The notes under the pieces were generated by a model. It was given only the letters and a program-made list of their open reading frames with translations, was not told where the DNA came from and did no database searches. Positions 26,993 through 35,890 of a stretch of DNA of 64,000 nt are shown in pieces. The stretch comes from Desulfobacteraceae bacterium (GTDB lineage Bacteria; Desulfobacterota; Desulfobacteria; Desulfobacterales; RPRI01), in the NCBI GenBank assembly GCA_011391695.1, contig JAABQB010000009.1:1-64000 (forward strand), given 5' to 3'. The position numbers were made by a program, and so were the translations under genes. Position 1 is the first letter of the stretch, and each line of letters opens with the position of its first letter.

Positions 26993-28864
26993 TCATCCTC
27001 CGAATGAAACCTCCGGAATTTCAATCGCGGCACCGTTTGAATCGAGAATGGCTTTCATCTTTCCAAAAGTAACCGGCAGAACCGTATTGATAAAAAATTC
27101 GGCGCTCCTTAGCTGGCCTTCGTAGAACGCGCCATTTTTGTCTTTTTCTATCTTGGCCCGCCTTTCCAGATAATTGATTCCCTCTTCAAGCCTGACACTT
27201 CCAACTATTTTTTCGAGTTTTGGAGCTGCAACAGAGGCTCTCCAGAGGAGCATCCATGCCATGACTATATCTCCACACACTTCCATGAAAGGATAAGCAA
27301 ATGAAAATGCAGTTAAAACCTTCGGGGACATTGCTGAAGCCCCGATGTGCATTGCAACCTCTCCGAGCTTGTTTAGATATTTTTCCAGCTTTGCAGCAAA
27401 ATCTTCAACTCCATGAATTCCTCTGGCAGCTGCTATTGTCTTTTGGATCTCACTGAAAAGATCCATGACTGCCTTGCCCTTATGCATGCCAAGTTTGCGC
27501 CCCAGAAGATCCATTGCCTGAATACCGTTTGTTCCTTCATAAATCATGGTAATCCGGCAATCTCTCAATAATTGTTCAACCGGATACTCTTTTATGAAGC
27601 CGTATCCTCCGTAAATTTGAATGGCATGGCTGCAGATTTCAAAAGATTTGTCGGTTATATAGCCTTTGACTACAGGAGTAAGAACATCGATTAGCCCCTG
27701 ATATCTTGCTTTTTCTTCCTCGCTCTCTGCAGTTGCAATCTTGTCGGAACAGAATCCGGAGTAATAAATGAGACTCCTCATCCCTTCAACAAATGATTTC
27801 ATGATCATCAGCTGGCGGCGTATATCCGGATGCTGTATTATCGGAACGGAGGGAGCATTGGCGTCCATCATCTGCATCAGATTCTTCCCCTGTACACGCT
27901 GCCTTGCATAATTTACAGCATACATATATGCAGAAGAAGCGCAGCCAAAACCCTGGAGACCAACAAGCTGACGCGCTTCATTCATCATGAGGAACATAGC
28001 TCTCATACCTTTATTCTCTTCTCCGAGGAGAGTTCCCCGACATTTGCCTTTTCCACCGAGTGCAAGAGAACAAGTTGAATTGCCATGGATTCCCATCTTT
28101 TCTTCAATCCCTGTACAAACCACATCATTGAATTCTCCCAAACTTCCGTCGTCGTTAACCCAGATCTTTGGAACAAGGAACAAGGATATTCCTTTTGTTC
28201 CGGCAGGCGCGCCCTCAATGCGGGCTAGGACAGGATGTATAATGTTTTCAGAAAGATCGTGCTCCCCGCCGGAAATAAATATCTTGTTTCCGGTAATGGA
28301 ATATGTACCATCGTCATTTTTTTTTGCGCTTGTCGTAAGAGCCCCGACATCAGATCCTGCCTCTGGTTCCGTAAGAAGCATTGTTCCGCACCATTTGCCG
28401 GTAAACATGTTTTTTAAAAAAAGTTTTTTCTGCTTTTCGGTGCCGAATTCCTCAATTAACTTCCCGGCGCCATGTGTCAGCCCGGCATACATCATGAAAG
28501 AGTAATTTGCGCCAACGAGATAGTCGCCCGCAGCCAGGGCAAGGGTCTTGGGCATTCCCTGGCCTCCCCATTCGGGGTCTTCTGTCATGGCTACCCATTC
28601 TCCATCTTTAATCAGATCAAAGGGCTTGTGGAAACACTCAGGAACACTTACTTTGCCGTTCTCCAGCCTGCAACCTTCCCTGTCACCCAATTTCTGTGTT
28701 GGAAGAATTTCCTTTATTGCCAGATTACGAGCCTCTGACACAATCATATCAACTGTTTTTTTATTAAACTCTGCAAATTTTTCATGCTTGCTCAAATCTG
28801 CAACCTGCAATTGCTCATGAAGGACAAAATCGACATCCCTTCTGTCAGCTATTAGCTGTGCCAT
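26993..28864 (-). CDS. Acyl-CoA dehydrogenase (long form)
   Basis: 623 residues. It has TEPEAGSDVGALTT, the FAD block IYGGYGFIKEYPVEQLLRD and the MIYEGTNGIQAMDLLGRKL block with the catalytic Glu. The N- and C-terminal extensions match the long acyl-CoA dehydrogenases that carry an extra C-terminal domain. It begins 24 bases after the fadR stop, so it is very likely cotranscribed with the regulator. The chain length of the substrate is unknown. Confidence 0.94.
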   Translation of the reverse strand: MAQLIADRRDVDFVLHEQLQVADLSKHEKFAEFNKKTVDMIVSEARNLAIKEILPTQKLGDREGCRLENGKVSVPECFHKPFDLIKDGEWVAMTEDPEWGGQGMPKTLALAAGDYLVGANYSFMMYAGLTHGAGKLIEEFGTEKQKKLFLKNMFTGKWCGTMLLTEPEAGSDVGALTTSAKKNDDGTYSITGNKIFISGGEHDLSENIIHPVLARIEGAPAGTKGISLFLVPKIWVNDDGSLGEFNDVVCTGIEEKMGIHGNSTCSLALGGKGKCRGTLLGEENKGMRAMFLMMNEARQLVGLQGFGCASSAYMYAVNYARQRVQGKNLMQMMDANAPSVPIIQHPDIRRQLMIMKSFVEGMRSLIYYSGFCSDKIATAESEEEKARYQGLIDVLTPVVKGYITDKSFEICSHAIQIYGGYGFIKEYPVEQLLRDCRITMIYEGTNGIQAMDLLGRKLGMHKGKAVMDLFSEIQKTIAAARGIHGVEDFAAKLEKYLNKLGEVAMHIGASAMSPKVLTAFSFAYPFMEVCGDIVMAWMLLWRASVAAPKLEKIVGSVRLEEGINYLERRAKIEKDKNGAFYEGQLRSAEFFINTVLPVTFGKMKAILDSNGAAIEIPEVSFGG

Positions 28865-28888
28865 AATTTATTCTCCTTGATTAGTTGT

Positions 28889-29527
28889 TTATTTATCTTC
28901 CTTTTGGGAATTATTGCTGTTTATAATTTCTGCATTTCCTATGCCCCTTATGAAGAGGTCAACGAGCGGGTCGGCCATTGATACAAGGTCGTATTTACCA
29001 CCTGAATGGAGCCAGGTATTAATAACCTCATCGACACCGCCTAAAATAAATCTTTTGACAAGGCTCACGTAAACATCTTTGCGTATTCGCCCCTCTTCCT
29101 GTCCCTGCTCAACTATTTCTGAGACAATGTCCAGATAAAGCTTCGACATCTCTTTTATTTGCTCTTCAACGAGGCGACTGTTCTGATGCGTCTCAGCCTG
29201 GTATAACACGGCCATATTCCTGTCATTCTGGAATTCTTCAAGGTGACGGCGCACCAGATTTCTTAGCTTCTCAAAGCAATTGTCTGCTTTATCGACTTCC
29301 TCTCTGAACCTGTCGAAAACCAGCTTGGTTTTGTAAGAAAAAAATTGGACAAGAATATCGTCCTTGTTTTTAAAATAGAGATATATGGTACCATCCGCCA
29401 CTCCAGCTTCCCTTGCAATCTGTGATATGGTTGACTGATAAAAACCCTGTTCGGCGAACACTTTTACTGCGGCTTCCAGTATACGTTGGTACTTGTCATT
29501 TCCTTTAGTAGCTTTATTATTATTAAT
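28889..29527 (-). CDS. fadR: TetR-family fatty-acid regulator, FadR (Bacillus type)
   Basis: About 212 residues. The N-terminal HTH reads KYQRILEAAVKVFAEQGFYQSTISQIAREAGVADGTIYLYFKNKDDIL, close to Bacillus FadR as I recall it (GVADGTIYLYFKNKEDIL). The ligand domain also resembles it near EVINTWLHSGGKYDLVSMADPLVDL. FadR proteins repress beta-oxidation genes and release DNA on binding long-chain acyl-CoA. No good ATG or GTG start exists: GTG 29575 is inside the operator, and ATGs 29554 and 29548 overlap the likely -10 box and lack an SD. An ATT at 29527 has GGAGG six bases upstream and gives the expected N-terminus, so it is my preferred start. Gene identity is firm; the start is inference. Confidence 0.9.
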   Translation of the reverse strand: MNNNKATKGNDKYQRILEAAVKVFAEQGFYQSTISQIAREAGVADGTIYLYFKNKDDILVQFFSYKTKLVFDRFREEVDKADNCFEKLRNLVRRHLEEFQNDRNMAVLYQAETHQNSRLVEEQIKEMSKLYLDIVSEIVEQGQEEGRIRKDVYVSLVKRFILGGVDEVINTWLHSGGKYDLVSMADPLVDLFIRGIGNAEIINSNNSQKEDK

Positions 29528-29546
29528 AGCAAACCTCCATTTACAC

Positions 29547-29582
29547 ATTATCATAATAAGTTTATGAATGAACACTCATTCA
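29547..29582 (-). promoter_or_regulatory. FadR-type operator and promoter of fadR
   Basis: Core TGAATGAACACTCATTCA at 29565-29582 differs from the FadR consensus at one fixed position. A minus-strand TATGAT/GATAAT-like -10 lies at 29555-29547, about the same distance from the core as at the emo operator. This predicts autoregulation of fadR and of the two acyl-CoA dehydrogenases behind it. Confidence 0.75.
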
Positions 29583-29788
29583 TTAACAATAACAGTTTTC
29601 CCGTGTCAAGAATAATCGTAACGAATGAATTCTAAAAATATAATATGGATCAATCTTCCAATAATTCAATGGTTAAACTTTATTTCATAAATATTCAATA
29701 TCTTCCGACAGCCTGTTAATCTCATTGAACACGTTGAGTACTTATTCATAAAATATCCGTTTTATAAAACATATAATTTCAGATCGTA

Positions 29789-29880
29789 TGAGCCAAGAGC
29801 AAAAGTCTCAAAAATCCCCTCTCCCCTTGCGGGAGAGGGTTAGGGTGAGGGGAAACACACTTTCGCAATAAGCTAATACG
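29789..29880. repeat. 92-bp dispersed repeat, copy 1
   Basis: It begins TGAGCCAA, has a central perfect hairpin (CCCTCTCCC/GGGAGAGGG, 29817-29839), and ends in an AACACACTTTCGCAATAAGC-type tail. A second 92-bp copy lies at 62936-63027 with conserved ends and a different central hairpin. The remaining sequence between fadR and here (29583-29788) is AT-rich with no gene. Confidence 0.7.
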
Positions 29881-29900
29881 TATTTGAATGGGGTTTCGAA

Positions 29901-30276
29901 ATGCCTACAAAAAAAGCAAATGAATATCTTTTAAAAGCAGTGGAAGCCTTTAAAACAAAGGTTGTTATAATATCCCCCGGATTTTAAAATTATTTCTATA
30001 AAAACCGATGAAACCCATGTTGTGGAAAGAGATGGGGAAAATATCACCGTCAATGTTAAGGATAACGGTTTTGAAATAGACCCGGCATATCATGAGAAAA
30101 TATTCGATAAGTTTTCCAGGGTAAAAAATGAGAAAACAAGGTATATAACCGGCACCGGACTCGGACTTCCTATCGTAAAAGGACTTTTAAATGACCTTGG
30201 CGGATCAATAAGATTAGAAAGTGCACCGGGGAAGGAAAGCGTTTTTACCGTATCGTTTCATGTTAATAAAAAATAG
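29901..30276 (+). pseudogene. Remnant of a sensor histidine kinase (ATPase domain)
   Basis: From 29971 the reading frame encodes the end of a HATPase domain: YPPDFKIISIKTDE, VKDNGFEI (a damaged DNGxGI G1 box), KIFDKFSRVKN, GTGLGLPIVKG (G2) and an ESAPGKESVFTVSF end. The upstream part is in another frame (ATG 29901, stop 29987) and encodes an unrelated-looking 28 residues. There is no HisKA domain or N box. This looks like a truncated and frameshifted relic next to a dispersed repeat. Confidence 0.75.
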
Positions 30277-30292
30277 TTAAAGATACCGTTTT

Positions 30293-32398
30293 TTAGTCCA
30301 GACTGTTCTTCGCAAGTTCATTCAGTACGAATGTCAGCGGCCTCTCATCTTCACACTTTCCAACAAATCTTATAGGTCCGGGCCTCCGGTAGTCGTCTTC
30401 ACCCGGGAAAGCACCGAGCCATTTTTCTCTAAGCGCTTTAACTATCTTAAAACACGGTGAATGCACATCTACAAGAGTTTTTTCCAAAACAAGATCAAGT
30501 TTCCCTTTTCTTTCTTCTATGTGCATAAGCGAAGCTATGGGAATACCAATGGGCTCCCAAAGAGCAAACTCTTTTTCAAGGTTTTTTATAGCCGCCATCT
30601 GGCCGGTTGCACCATTTGCAACAAGACTAAAGGCAGTCAAACCCAGATTATACGCGTAAACGCAGTCAAAACCGCTTGGATCATTTCCTCTCCCGTCATA
30701 GCCGTAAAAATGGACTTGGGTTTTAAAGATAGGAACAGATTTTTTAAATACTTTTTCAACGCTGGCAGGGATTCTACCGCTCTCCCCGATGATACCTTCC
30801 TTAACGAGAACTTGCTTCAGGGTTTTAACAGATGTAACTGATTCTTTAAAAATAAGGAAATCATCTTTGTAATTTTTAAATAAAACGGGGCCAAAAAGAT
30901 CAGGTTCGAGATTTCCCTTTTCAAGAGCCTTCCTGTAATAATTAGTTGATATTCCTATCTTGTACTGGCCTTTTTCTTTAAGGATATCAAGATAGTCTTT
31001 CACAAGACCCATAAGCACCTTGTCTGTTTCAACCTGGGAAAACTGAAAATTACCATGACTGTCCCTTTCCATGAGAAGACCTTCCTGGAAAAATGCGGGT
31101 ATATCATTAAATAAATCGTCATCCCTTGTATTCCATATGGTGAATATTCCGTCTTCGCGTGAAGTTTTTGCCAGCCGCCGCAAATATTCCAGTTTATCCT
31201 CAAGGAGCGGAAAATTGGTATGAAAATCGGTATCGTGAGTCGAATTATACTGGGCAATAATGGTATTGAATTTGATGATAAAAACCTGAATTTCATTTAT
31301 AAATTCCAGTATGCCTTCTGGGATCACGATTACGCCGTAGTTTTTCCCGACAGCCGCCCTGCGAACAATTCCATCGCATATCACCCGGGACAGATGCCTT
31401 AAAGTCATTCCAAAAGCAGTATAATCGACAGTTCCTTCTTTTGTTGCCTTATCGATCCTTCTTTTATCCGTATAATTGGCGAGATCTTCTCCTATCAGAG
31501 TTATATTGGGATGGGTCTGAAGAGCTACTTCAAGCGCAAGATGGCTTGCAACTCTTCCCATCACTTTACATATATGCCAGTATTTGACATCTGAACTGCT
31601 GTCAGTGCAAAGATTACTTATTGCATTTGCGAAAGCAAGCGCCGCGGTATGAAATCCAAACGAAATTGCACACAAGACTTTTCCTTTTGAATCCCGTACC
31701 TGTATGTCCCCGTCAATTGTCTTTGGAACTCCTATAATTTGTATGCCGTCTTTAAACATCTCCTGCGAAAGGAACGCTGCATTCGTATTCGAATCATCAC
31801 CTCCCACAATTACAAGCGCATCCAGCTTAAGCTTTCTGCAGGTCTCTTTTGAAAGGTGCATTTTCTCTTCAGAATCTATTTTGGCGCGACCCGTCTTTAT
31901 CATGCCAAATCCGCCAAGATTCATGTATTCATCCACAATGCCGTCAGTCAGTTCAACATATTCATTTTCAACAATCCCGTCCGGACCAAGCAAAAAACCG
32001 AATATGCTGCTTTGAGTATTGGCCTTTTTCGCTGCATGATAAAGCCCCGCTATGACATTATGACCTCCGGGAGCAGGTCCGCCTGAAAATACAATACCAA
32101 TATTCCTTCGTTTATTATATTTTTCCTTAAAAAAGCTGTCAGGAGAGCTTATGGATTCAACATATTGAACCTTGTTATGTATTATGTCAGGCAATCGCTT
32201 TTTAGCTTCTTTATCAATATTAAACGTGAATTCGTCGCCTTTCCTCAGCGTGTTATATTCATTTAAGAACACTTTGCATATTGAAGGTTTGTTTCTCCTT
32301 CTTGTAATAAGCTCATGATTAAGATTGCTTACTGCCTGTTTTATATCAGGATTATTTTCAATAAGGGCAGCATAATCAACATATTTGTCATTTTTCAT
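30293..32398 (-). CDS. pfp: Pyrophosphate-dependent 6-phosphofructokinase (PPi-PFK, long form)
   Basis: 701 residues, about twice the short bacterial PFK. Active-site blocks are FSGGPAPGGHNVIAG near residue 105, VGGDDSNTNA, and PKTIDGDI. GGDD in place of GGDG and the Lys of PKTID mark PPi rather than ATP as phosphoryl donor. The enzyme reversibly converts fructose 6-phosphate and fructose 1,6-bisphosphate. The long, plant-like clade is common in anaerobes. It is monocistronic and divergent from the zinc-ribbon gene. Confidence 0.93.
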   Translation of the reverse strand: MKNDKYVDYAALIENNPDIKQAVSNLNHELITRRRNKPSICKVFLNEYNTLRKGDEFTFNIDKEAKKRLPDIIHNKVQYVESISSPDSFFKEKYNKRRNIGIVFSGGPAPGGHNVIAGLYHAAKKANTQSSIFGFLLGPDGIVENEYVELTDGIVDEYMNLGGFGMIKTGRAKIDSEEKMHLSKETCRKLKLDALVIVGGDDSNTNAAFLSQEMFKDGIQIIGVPKTIDGDIQVRDSKGKVLCAISFGFHTAALAFANAISNLCTDSSSDVKYWHICKVMGRVASHLALEVALQTHPNITLIGEDLANYTDKRRIDKATKEGTVDYTAFGMTLRHLSRVICDGIVRRAAVGKNYGVIVIPEGILEFINEIQVFIIKFNTIIAQYNSTHDTDFHTNFPLLEDKLEYLRRLAKTSREDGIFTIWNTRDDDLFNDIPAFFQEGLLMERDSHGNFQFSQVETDKVLMGLVKDYLDILKEKGQYKIGISTNYYRKALEKGNLEPDLFGPVLFKNYKDDFLIFKESVTSVKTLKQVLVKEGIIGESGRIPASVEKVFKKSVPIFKTQVHFYGYDGRGNDPSGFDCVYAYNLGLTAFSLVANGATGQMAAIKNLEKEFALWEPIGIPIASLMHIEERKGKLDLVLEKTLVDVHSPCFKIVKALREKWLGAFPGEDDYRRPGPIRFVGKCEDERPLTFVLNELAKNSLD

Positions 32399-32715
32399 AT
32401 AAAACTCCGCGACATGTTGAAATTATTTTATAAACACCGGATTTTAAATCAACAGGAAAATTCTTATTATTCATAGCTTCTGGGAAATATTCATGTCAAG
32501 CTTATTTAATTTATTTCAGAGCCGTGTCAGGATTGTTGTTTTTACCAGGATTATATTAATTATGCACCAAGTAATTCATTAAAACATTTAACATTTTTAT
32601 CTATAAATTATTGCTATAAATTATATAATCCCTTACTTTACATTATAATTTTTATGATATATAGAATTTTTTAAATGTCGTTTCTTAAACCATCCTTTAA
32701 ATCCTGGAGCAGCCG
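32399..32715. other. AT-rich divergent intergenic region
   Basis: This 317-base gap separates divergent pfp and the zinc-ribbon gene. It is very AT-rich, holds no open frame of note, and should carry two promoters. I see no strong palindrome, terminator or RNA gene. Confidence 0.5.
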
Positions 32716-32868
32716 ATGCGGGAAAAAAAAGAAGCTGTAGAAGTAATATGTCCTAAATGTAAAAGGACTGAAATAGTATATATACCAAAAGAGGATATAC
32801 CCAAATGCCCGGACTGCGGTATTAAGATGGTATTCAGGGAGCTTCTGACGGAAGGCAAATCATATTGA
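32716..32868 (+). CDS. Small zinc-ribbon protein
   Basis: 50 residues with two CxxC knuckles, CPKC (residues 12-15) and CPDC (31-34), the normal spacing of a zinc ribbon. A GGAG site lies about eight bases before the ATG. It lies 48 bases upstream of the amino acid binding protein gene and may be cotranscribed. The function is unknown; similar peptides bind nucleic acid or other proteins. Confidence 0.72.
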   Translation: MREKKEAVEVICPKCKRTEIVYIPKEDIPKCPDCGIKMVFRELLTEGKSY

Positions 32869-32916
32869 TTTTGTCATTAAATTAAAACAAACATTGATTG
32901 ATGGAGGAGGTATCGG

Positions 32917-33795
32917 ATGAAGAGAAATTTTAATTTTTTATGTGCAGCCGGTATATTTGTTGTTAGCCTGCTTCTGGTTGCAGGCTGTGGAAAAGTGGCA
33001 GAAAAAAAAGCTGAGGGACAAGCCGGATCCTCTTCGGACAACGTGCGCATGCAACTTGTAAAACAATCTACTCTGGAACAGATCCTTCAGAAAGGAGAAC
33101 TCCGCGTCGGCTTTGAAGCCGGATATATGCCTTTTGAAATGACCGATAAAAACGGAAATTTCGTGGGATTCGATATTGACGTAGCTAGAGAAATGGCACA
33201 GGCGCTCGGAGTCAAATTTGTTCCTGTTAATACGGCATGGGACGGTATTATTCCTTCTCTGATTACAGAAAAGTTCGACATAATCATGAGCGGAATGACG
33301 GTAACACAGGAAAGAAATCTTAAAATTAATTTTGCAAATCCCAATATTGTAGTTGGTCAGACAATTCTTATTAACAAAAAACATAAGGGCGTTATTAAAT
33401 CTTATAAAGATCTTAATGATTCTAAATACATTGTTACATCAAAGCTTGGCACAACAGGTGAACAGGCTGTAAAAAGAGTCCTGCCGAAAGCAACATACAA
33501 ATCTTTCGAGACGGAACCTGAAGCAGCCCTTGAAGTAGTGAACGGGAAAGCCGATGCTTTTGTTTATGACCTTCCATACTGTGTCGTTTTCATGGCTCAG
33601 CAGGGAGCCGGGAAGCTCGTATTCCTCGATACGCCTTTTACATATGAACCTCTCGCGTGGGCAATAAGAAAGGGTGATCCTGATTTTCTTAACTGGCTTA
33701 ATAACTTTTTAAGTCAGATAAAAAATGACGGCAGATATGACAAGATTTATGACAAGTGGATTAAAAGCACAGACTGGATAAAAGATGTCCAGTGA
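32917..33795 (+). CDS. Polar amino acid ABC transporter substrate-binding lipoprotein
   Basis: 292 residues. The signal peptide ends in the lipobox LVAGC (Cys about 24), so the protein is anchored in a membrane. The mature part is a family 3 solute-binding protein: LRVGFEAGYMPFEMTDKNGNFVGFDIDVAREMA, then IIPSLITEKFDIIMSGMTVTQER. It delivers an amino acid, polar or acidic, to the permease encoded downstream. GGAGGAGG precedes the ATG. Confidence 0.93.
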   Translation: MKRNFNFLCAAGIFVVSLLLVAGCGKVAEKKAEGQAGSSSDNVRMQLVKQSTLEQILQKGELRVGFEAGYMPFEMTDKNGNFVGFDIDVAREMAQALGVKFVPVNTAWDGIIPSLITEKFDIIMSGMTVTQERNLKINFANPNIVVGQTILINKKHKGVIKSYKDLNDSKYIVTSKLGTTGEQAVKRVLPKATYKSFETEPEAALEVVNGKADAFVYDLPYCVVFMAQQGAGKLVFLDTPFTYEPLAWAIRKGDPDFLNWLNNFLSQIKNDGRYDKIYDKWIKSTDWIKDVQ

Positions 33796-33811
33796 AACAG
33801 GCTGAAAACAT

Positions 33812-33848
33812 AAACCGGCCCGGCAAGAAAGTCCAGGCCGGTTTTCTT
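33812..33848 (+). terminator. Intercistronic hairpin terminator/attenuator
   Basis: Nine-base perfect stem (AAACCGGCC at 33812-33820 and GGCCGGTTT at 33836-33844) followed by TTCTT. It lies between the binding-protein gene and the permease gene. Such a partial terminator would give more binding protein than membrane components. Confidence 0.72.
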
Positions 33849-33920
33849 ATGATATCAGCTTATTGTTAATCTGCACCGACAAAATACCAGATTATTATCA
33901 AGGAGGCTGTCAGCATAAAA

Positions 33921-34928
33921 ATGAACCAGCCTGCAATTATGAAAAAAAGCAACAAAAGCGCTTCTTATTACGCCTGGGTGGGCGTTTTCTTCCTGAGCCT
34001 GGCCATTCTGATTGGCGCTTTGTATTACTCCACAATAAAAATTGACTATGTCTGGCGATGGTATCGGATTCCCCAGTATTTTGCATTCAAAGAAAAGATT
34101 GATATTAAATCCCAGGTTACCGGAAGGATATCCGAAATTTCATATCAAAAGGGCGAGGCTCTTATTGTTGTAAAAACTGATGGAGAAGATAAAACATATG
34201 CGGTTCCCGAAGGCGACATTAAAGTATCCGAAGGAGAATATGTTAATCATGGATATGTATTGGCTTTCTACGAAAAATGGAAACCCGGTATCTTGATTCA
34301 GGGCTTATGGCTTACGATAGAGGTAAGTATAATATCCACTCTCCTTGGAATACTGATAGGCCTTATCGGCGGTCTTGCACGTCTCTCGTCCAACCCTGCT
34401 TTTAAATGGGCATCCATAACATACATAGAAATTATACGCGGATCTCCCCTTCTTGTTCAGATATTTATCTGGTATTTTGTTCTTGGGACTCTCATAAATA
34501 CGATTTTAGACAAATACGGAATAAGTCCCATACCCCCTTTGTGGTATGGGGTAGCCGCTCTTGCATGTTTCACCGGAGCATATGTTGCTGAAATAGTAAG
34601 AGCCGGAATACAATCAATACACCGCGGACAGGTTGAAGCATCCAGATCTCTCGGCATGACATATGCCCAGTCCATGCGATATGTAATCCTCCCCCAGGCA
34701 TTGCGAAGAATACTTCCACCGCTGGCAGGCCAATTCATAAGTCTTATAAAAGACTCTTCCCTTTTAGGAATAATTGCAATAAGAGAGCTTTCAAAAGCAA
34801 CAAGAGAGATTGTTACAACCAGCCTCCAACCCTTCGAACTCTGGTTTGTTTGCGCACTTTTGTATCTTGTTCTAACATTTACACTCTCCATGTTTGTTCA
34901 GTACCTTGAAAGGAGGACTGCGGTATAG
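33921..34928 (+). CDS. Polar amino acid ABC transporter permease with an N-terminal inserted domain
   Basis: 335 residues. The HisM-type permease core starts near residue 130 ([16 protein letters not shown]) and includes the EAA loop [30 protein letters not shown]. Ahead of it there is a separate membrane helix (about 18-38) and about 85 residues resembling a barrel-sandwich or lipoyl-like beta domain ([21 protein letters not shown]). This insert is absent from ordinary permeases and would be extracytoplasmic. Starts at 33921 or 33939 are both possible. Confidence 0.9.
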   Translation: MNQPAIMKKSNKSASYYAWVGVFFLSLAILIGALYYSTIKIDYVWRWYRIPQYFAFKEKIDIKSQVTGRISEISYQKGEALIVVKTDGEDKTYAVPEGDIKVSEGEYVNHGYVLAFYEKWKPGILIQGLWLTIEVSIISTLLGILIGLIGGLARLSSNPAFKWASITYIEIIRGSPLLVQIFIWYFVLGTLINTILDKYGISPIPPLWYGVAALACFTGAYVAEIVRAGIQSIHRGQVEASRSLGMTYAQSMRYVILPQALRRILPPLAGQFISLIKDSSLLGIIAIRELSKATREIVTTSLQPFELWFVCALLYLVLTFTLSMFVQYLERRTAV

Positions 34929-35659
34929 TGATCGAAGTTCAAAATATCTATAAAACATTTTTGGTCCCCCATAGAGTAGAGGCGCTGGTTAACGTCTCAT
35001 GCAAAGTAGAAGCAGGTGCAGTGGTTGTGGTCATAGGACCTTCGGGATCCGGGAAAAGCACCCTTTTAAGATGTCTTAACCACCTTGAAACAGCAGACAG
35101 CGGTAAAATTATTATTGAAGGGATTGATACCCTTGATCCCAAGACCAATATCAACAAACTTCGGGCTGAAGTGGGAATGGTTTTCCAGTCCTTTAATCTC
35201 TTTCCTCACAAGTCAGTTTTAGAAAACATAACTCTGGCCCAGAAAGTCGTTCGCAAACGAACAAAGAAGGAATCCCTGGAAAAAGCATTTTCTCTGCTGA
35301 ACAAAGTGGGGATTAAAGATAAGGCAAATGTATATCCTGACCAGCTTTCAGGAGGACAGCAACAGCGTGTGGCTATAGCAAGAGCCCTTGCGATGGATCC
35401 AAAGATCATGCTCTTTGATGAGCCGACTTCGGCTCTTGATCCGGAAATGATAGGGGAAGTTCTGGACGTTATGAAAAACCTTGCAAGAGAAGGAATGACC
35501 ATGGTCGTCGTAACCCATGAGATGGGATTCGCAAAAGAAGTTGCGGACAGAGTAATTTTCATGGACATGGGAGCAATAGTAGAAGAAGGAACACCCGAGC
35601 ACTTTTTCACAAATCCCGAGAATCAAAGGACAAAATTATTCTTAAGCCAGATACTTTAA
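34928..35659 (+). CDS. Polar amino acid ABC transporter ATPase (GlnQ-like)
   Basis: 243 residues. Walker [12 protein letters not shown] (about 36-46), Q-loop [10 protein letters not shown], signature [15 protein letters not shown], Walker [15 protein letters not shown] and switch [11 protein letters not shown] are all present; this is typical of amino acid importers. The GTG start overlaps the permease stop by one base, with GGAGG 11 bases upstream. Confidence 0.94.
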   Translation: MIEVQNIYKTFLVPHRVEALVNVSCKVEAGAVVVVIGPSGSGKSTLLRCLNHLETADSGKIIIEGIDTLDPKTNINKLRAEVGMVFQSFNLFPHKSVLENITLAQKVVRKRTKKESLEKAFSLLNKVGIKDKANVYPDQLSGGQQQRVAIARALAMDPKIMLFDEPTSALDPEMIGEVLDVMKNLAREGMTMVVVTHEMGFAKEVADRVIFMDMGAIVEEGTPEHFFTNPENQRTKLFLSQIL

Positions 35660-35890
35660 TATATTCCGGTCTCCTCTCTTTTCAAGTTTAACTTGTTTAA
35701 AACAGTGCACCATATATTGTACCTTTAATATCAAAATATACCCTCCATTGTGTTTTTTCCTTTACAACCTGTTTATTATCTGTTAAAGTCAAAGTGATGG
35801 AATGTTGTCCGATTCTTTTATAATGAAATTTCCGATTTTATGCGGTTCGAAGTATTATAAGAAACAATCAAAAGGAGGGTATGTCTTTAT

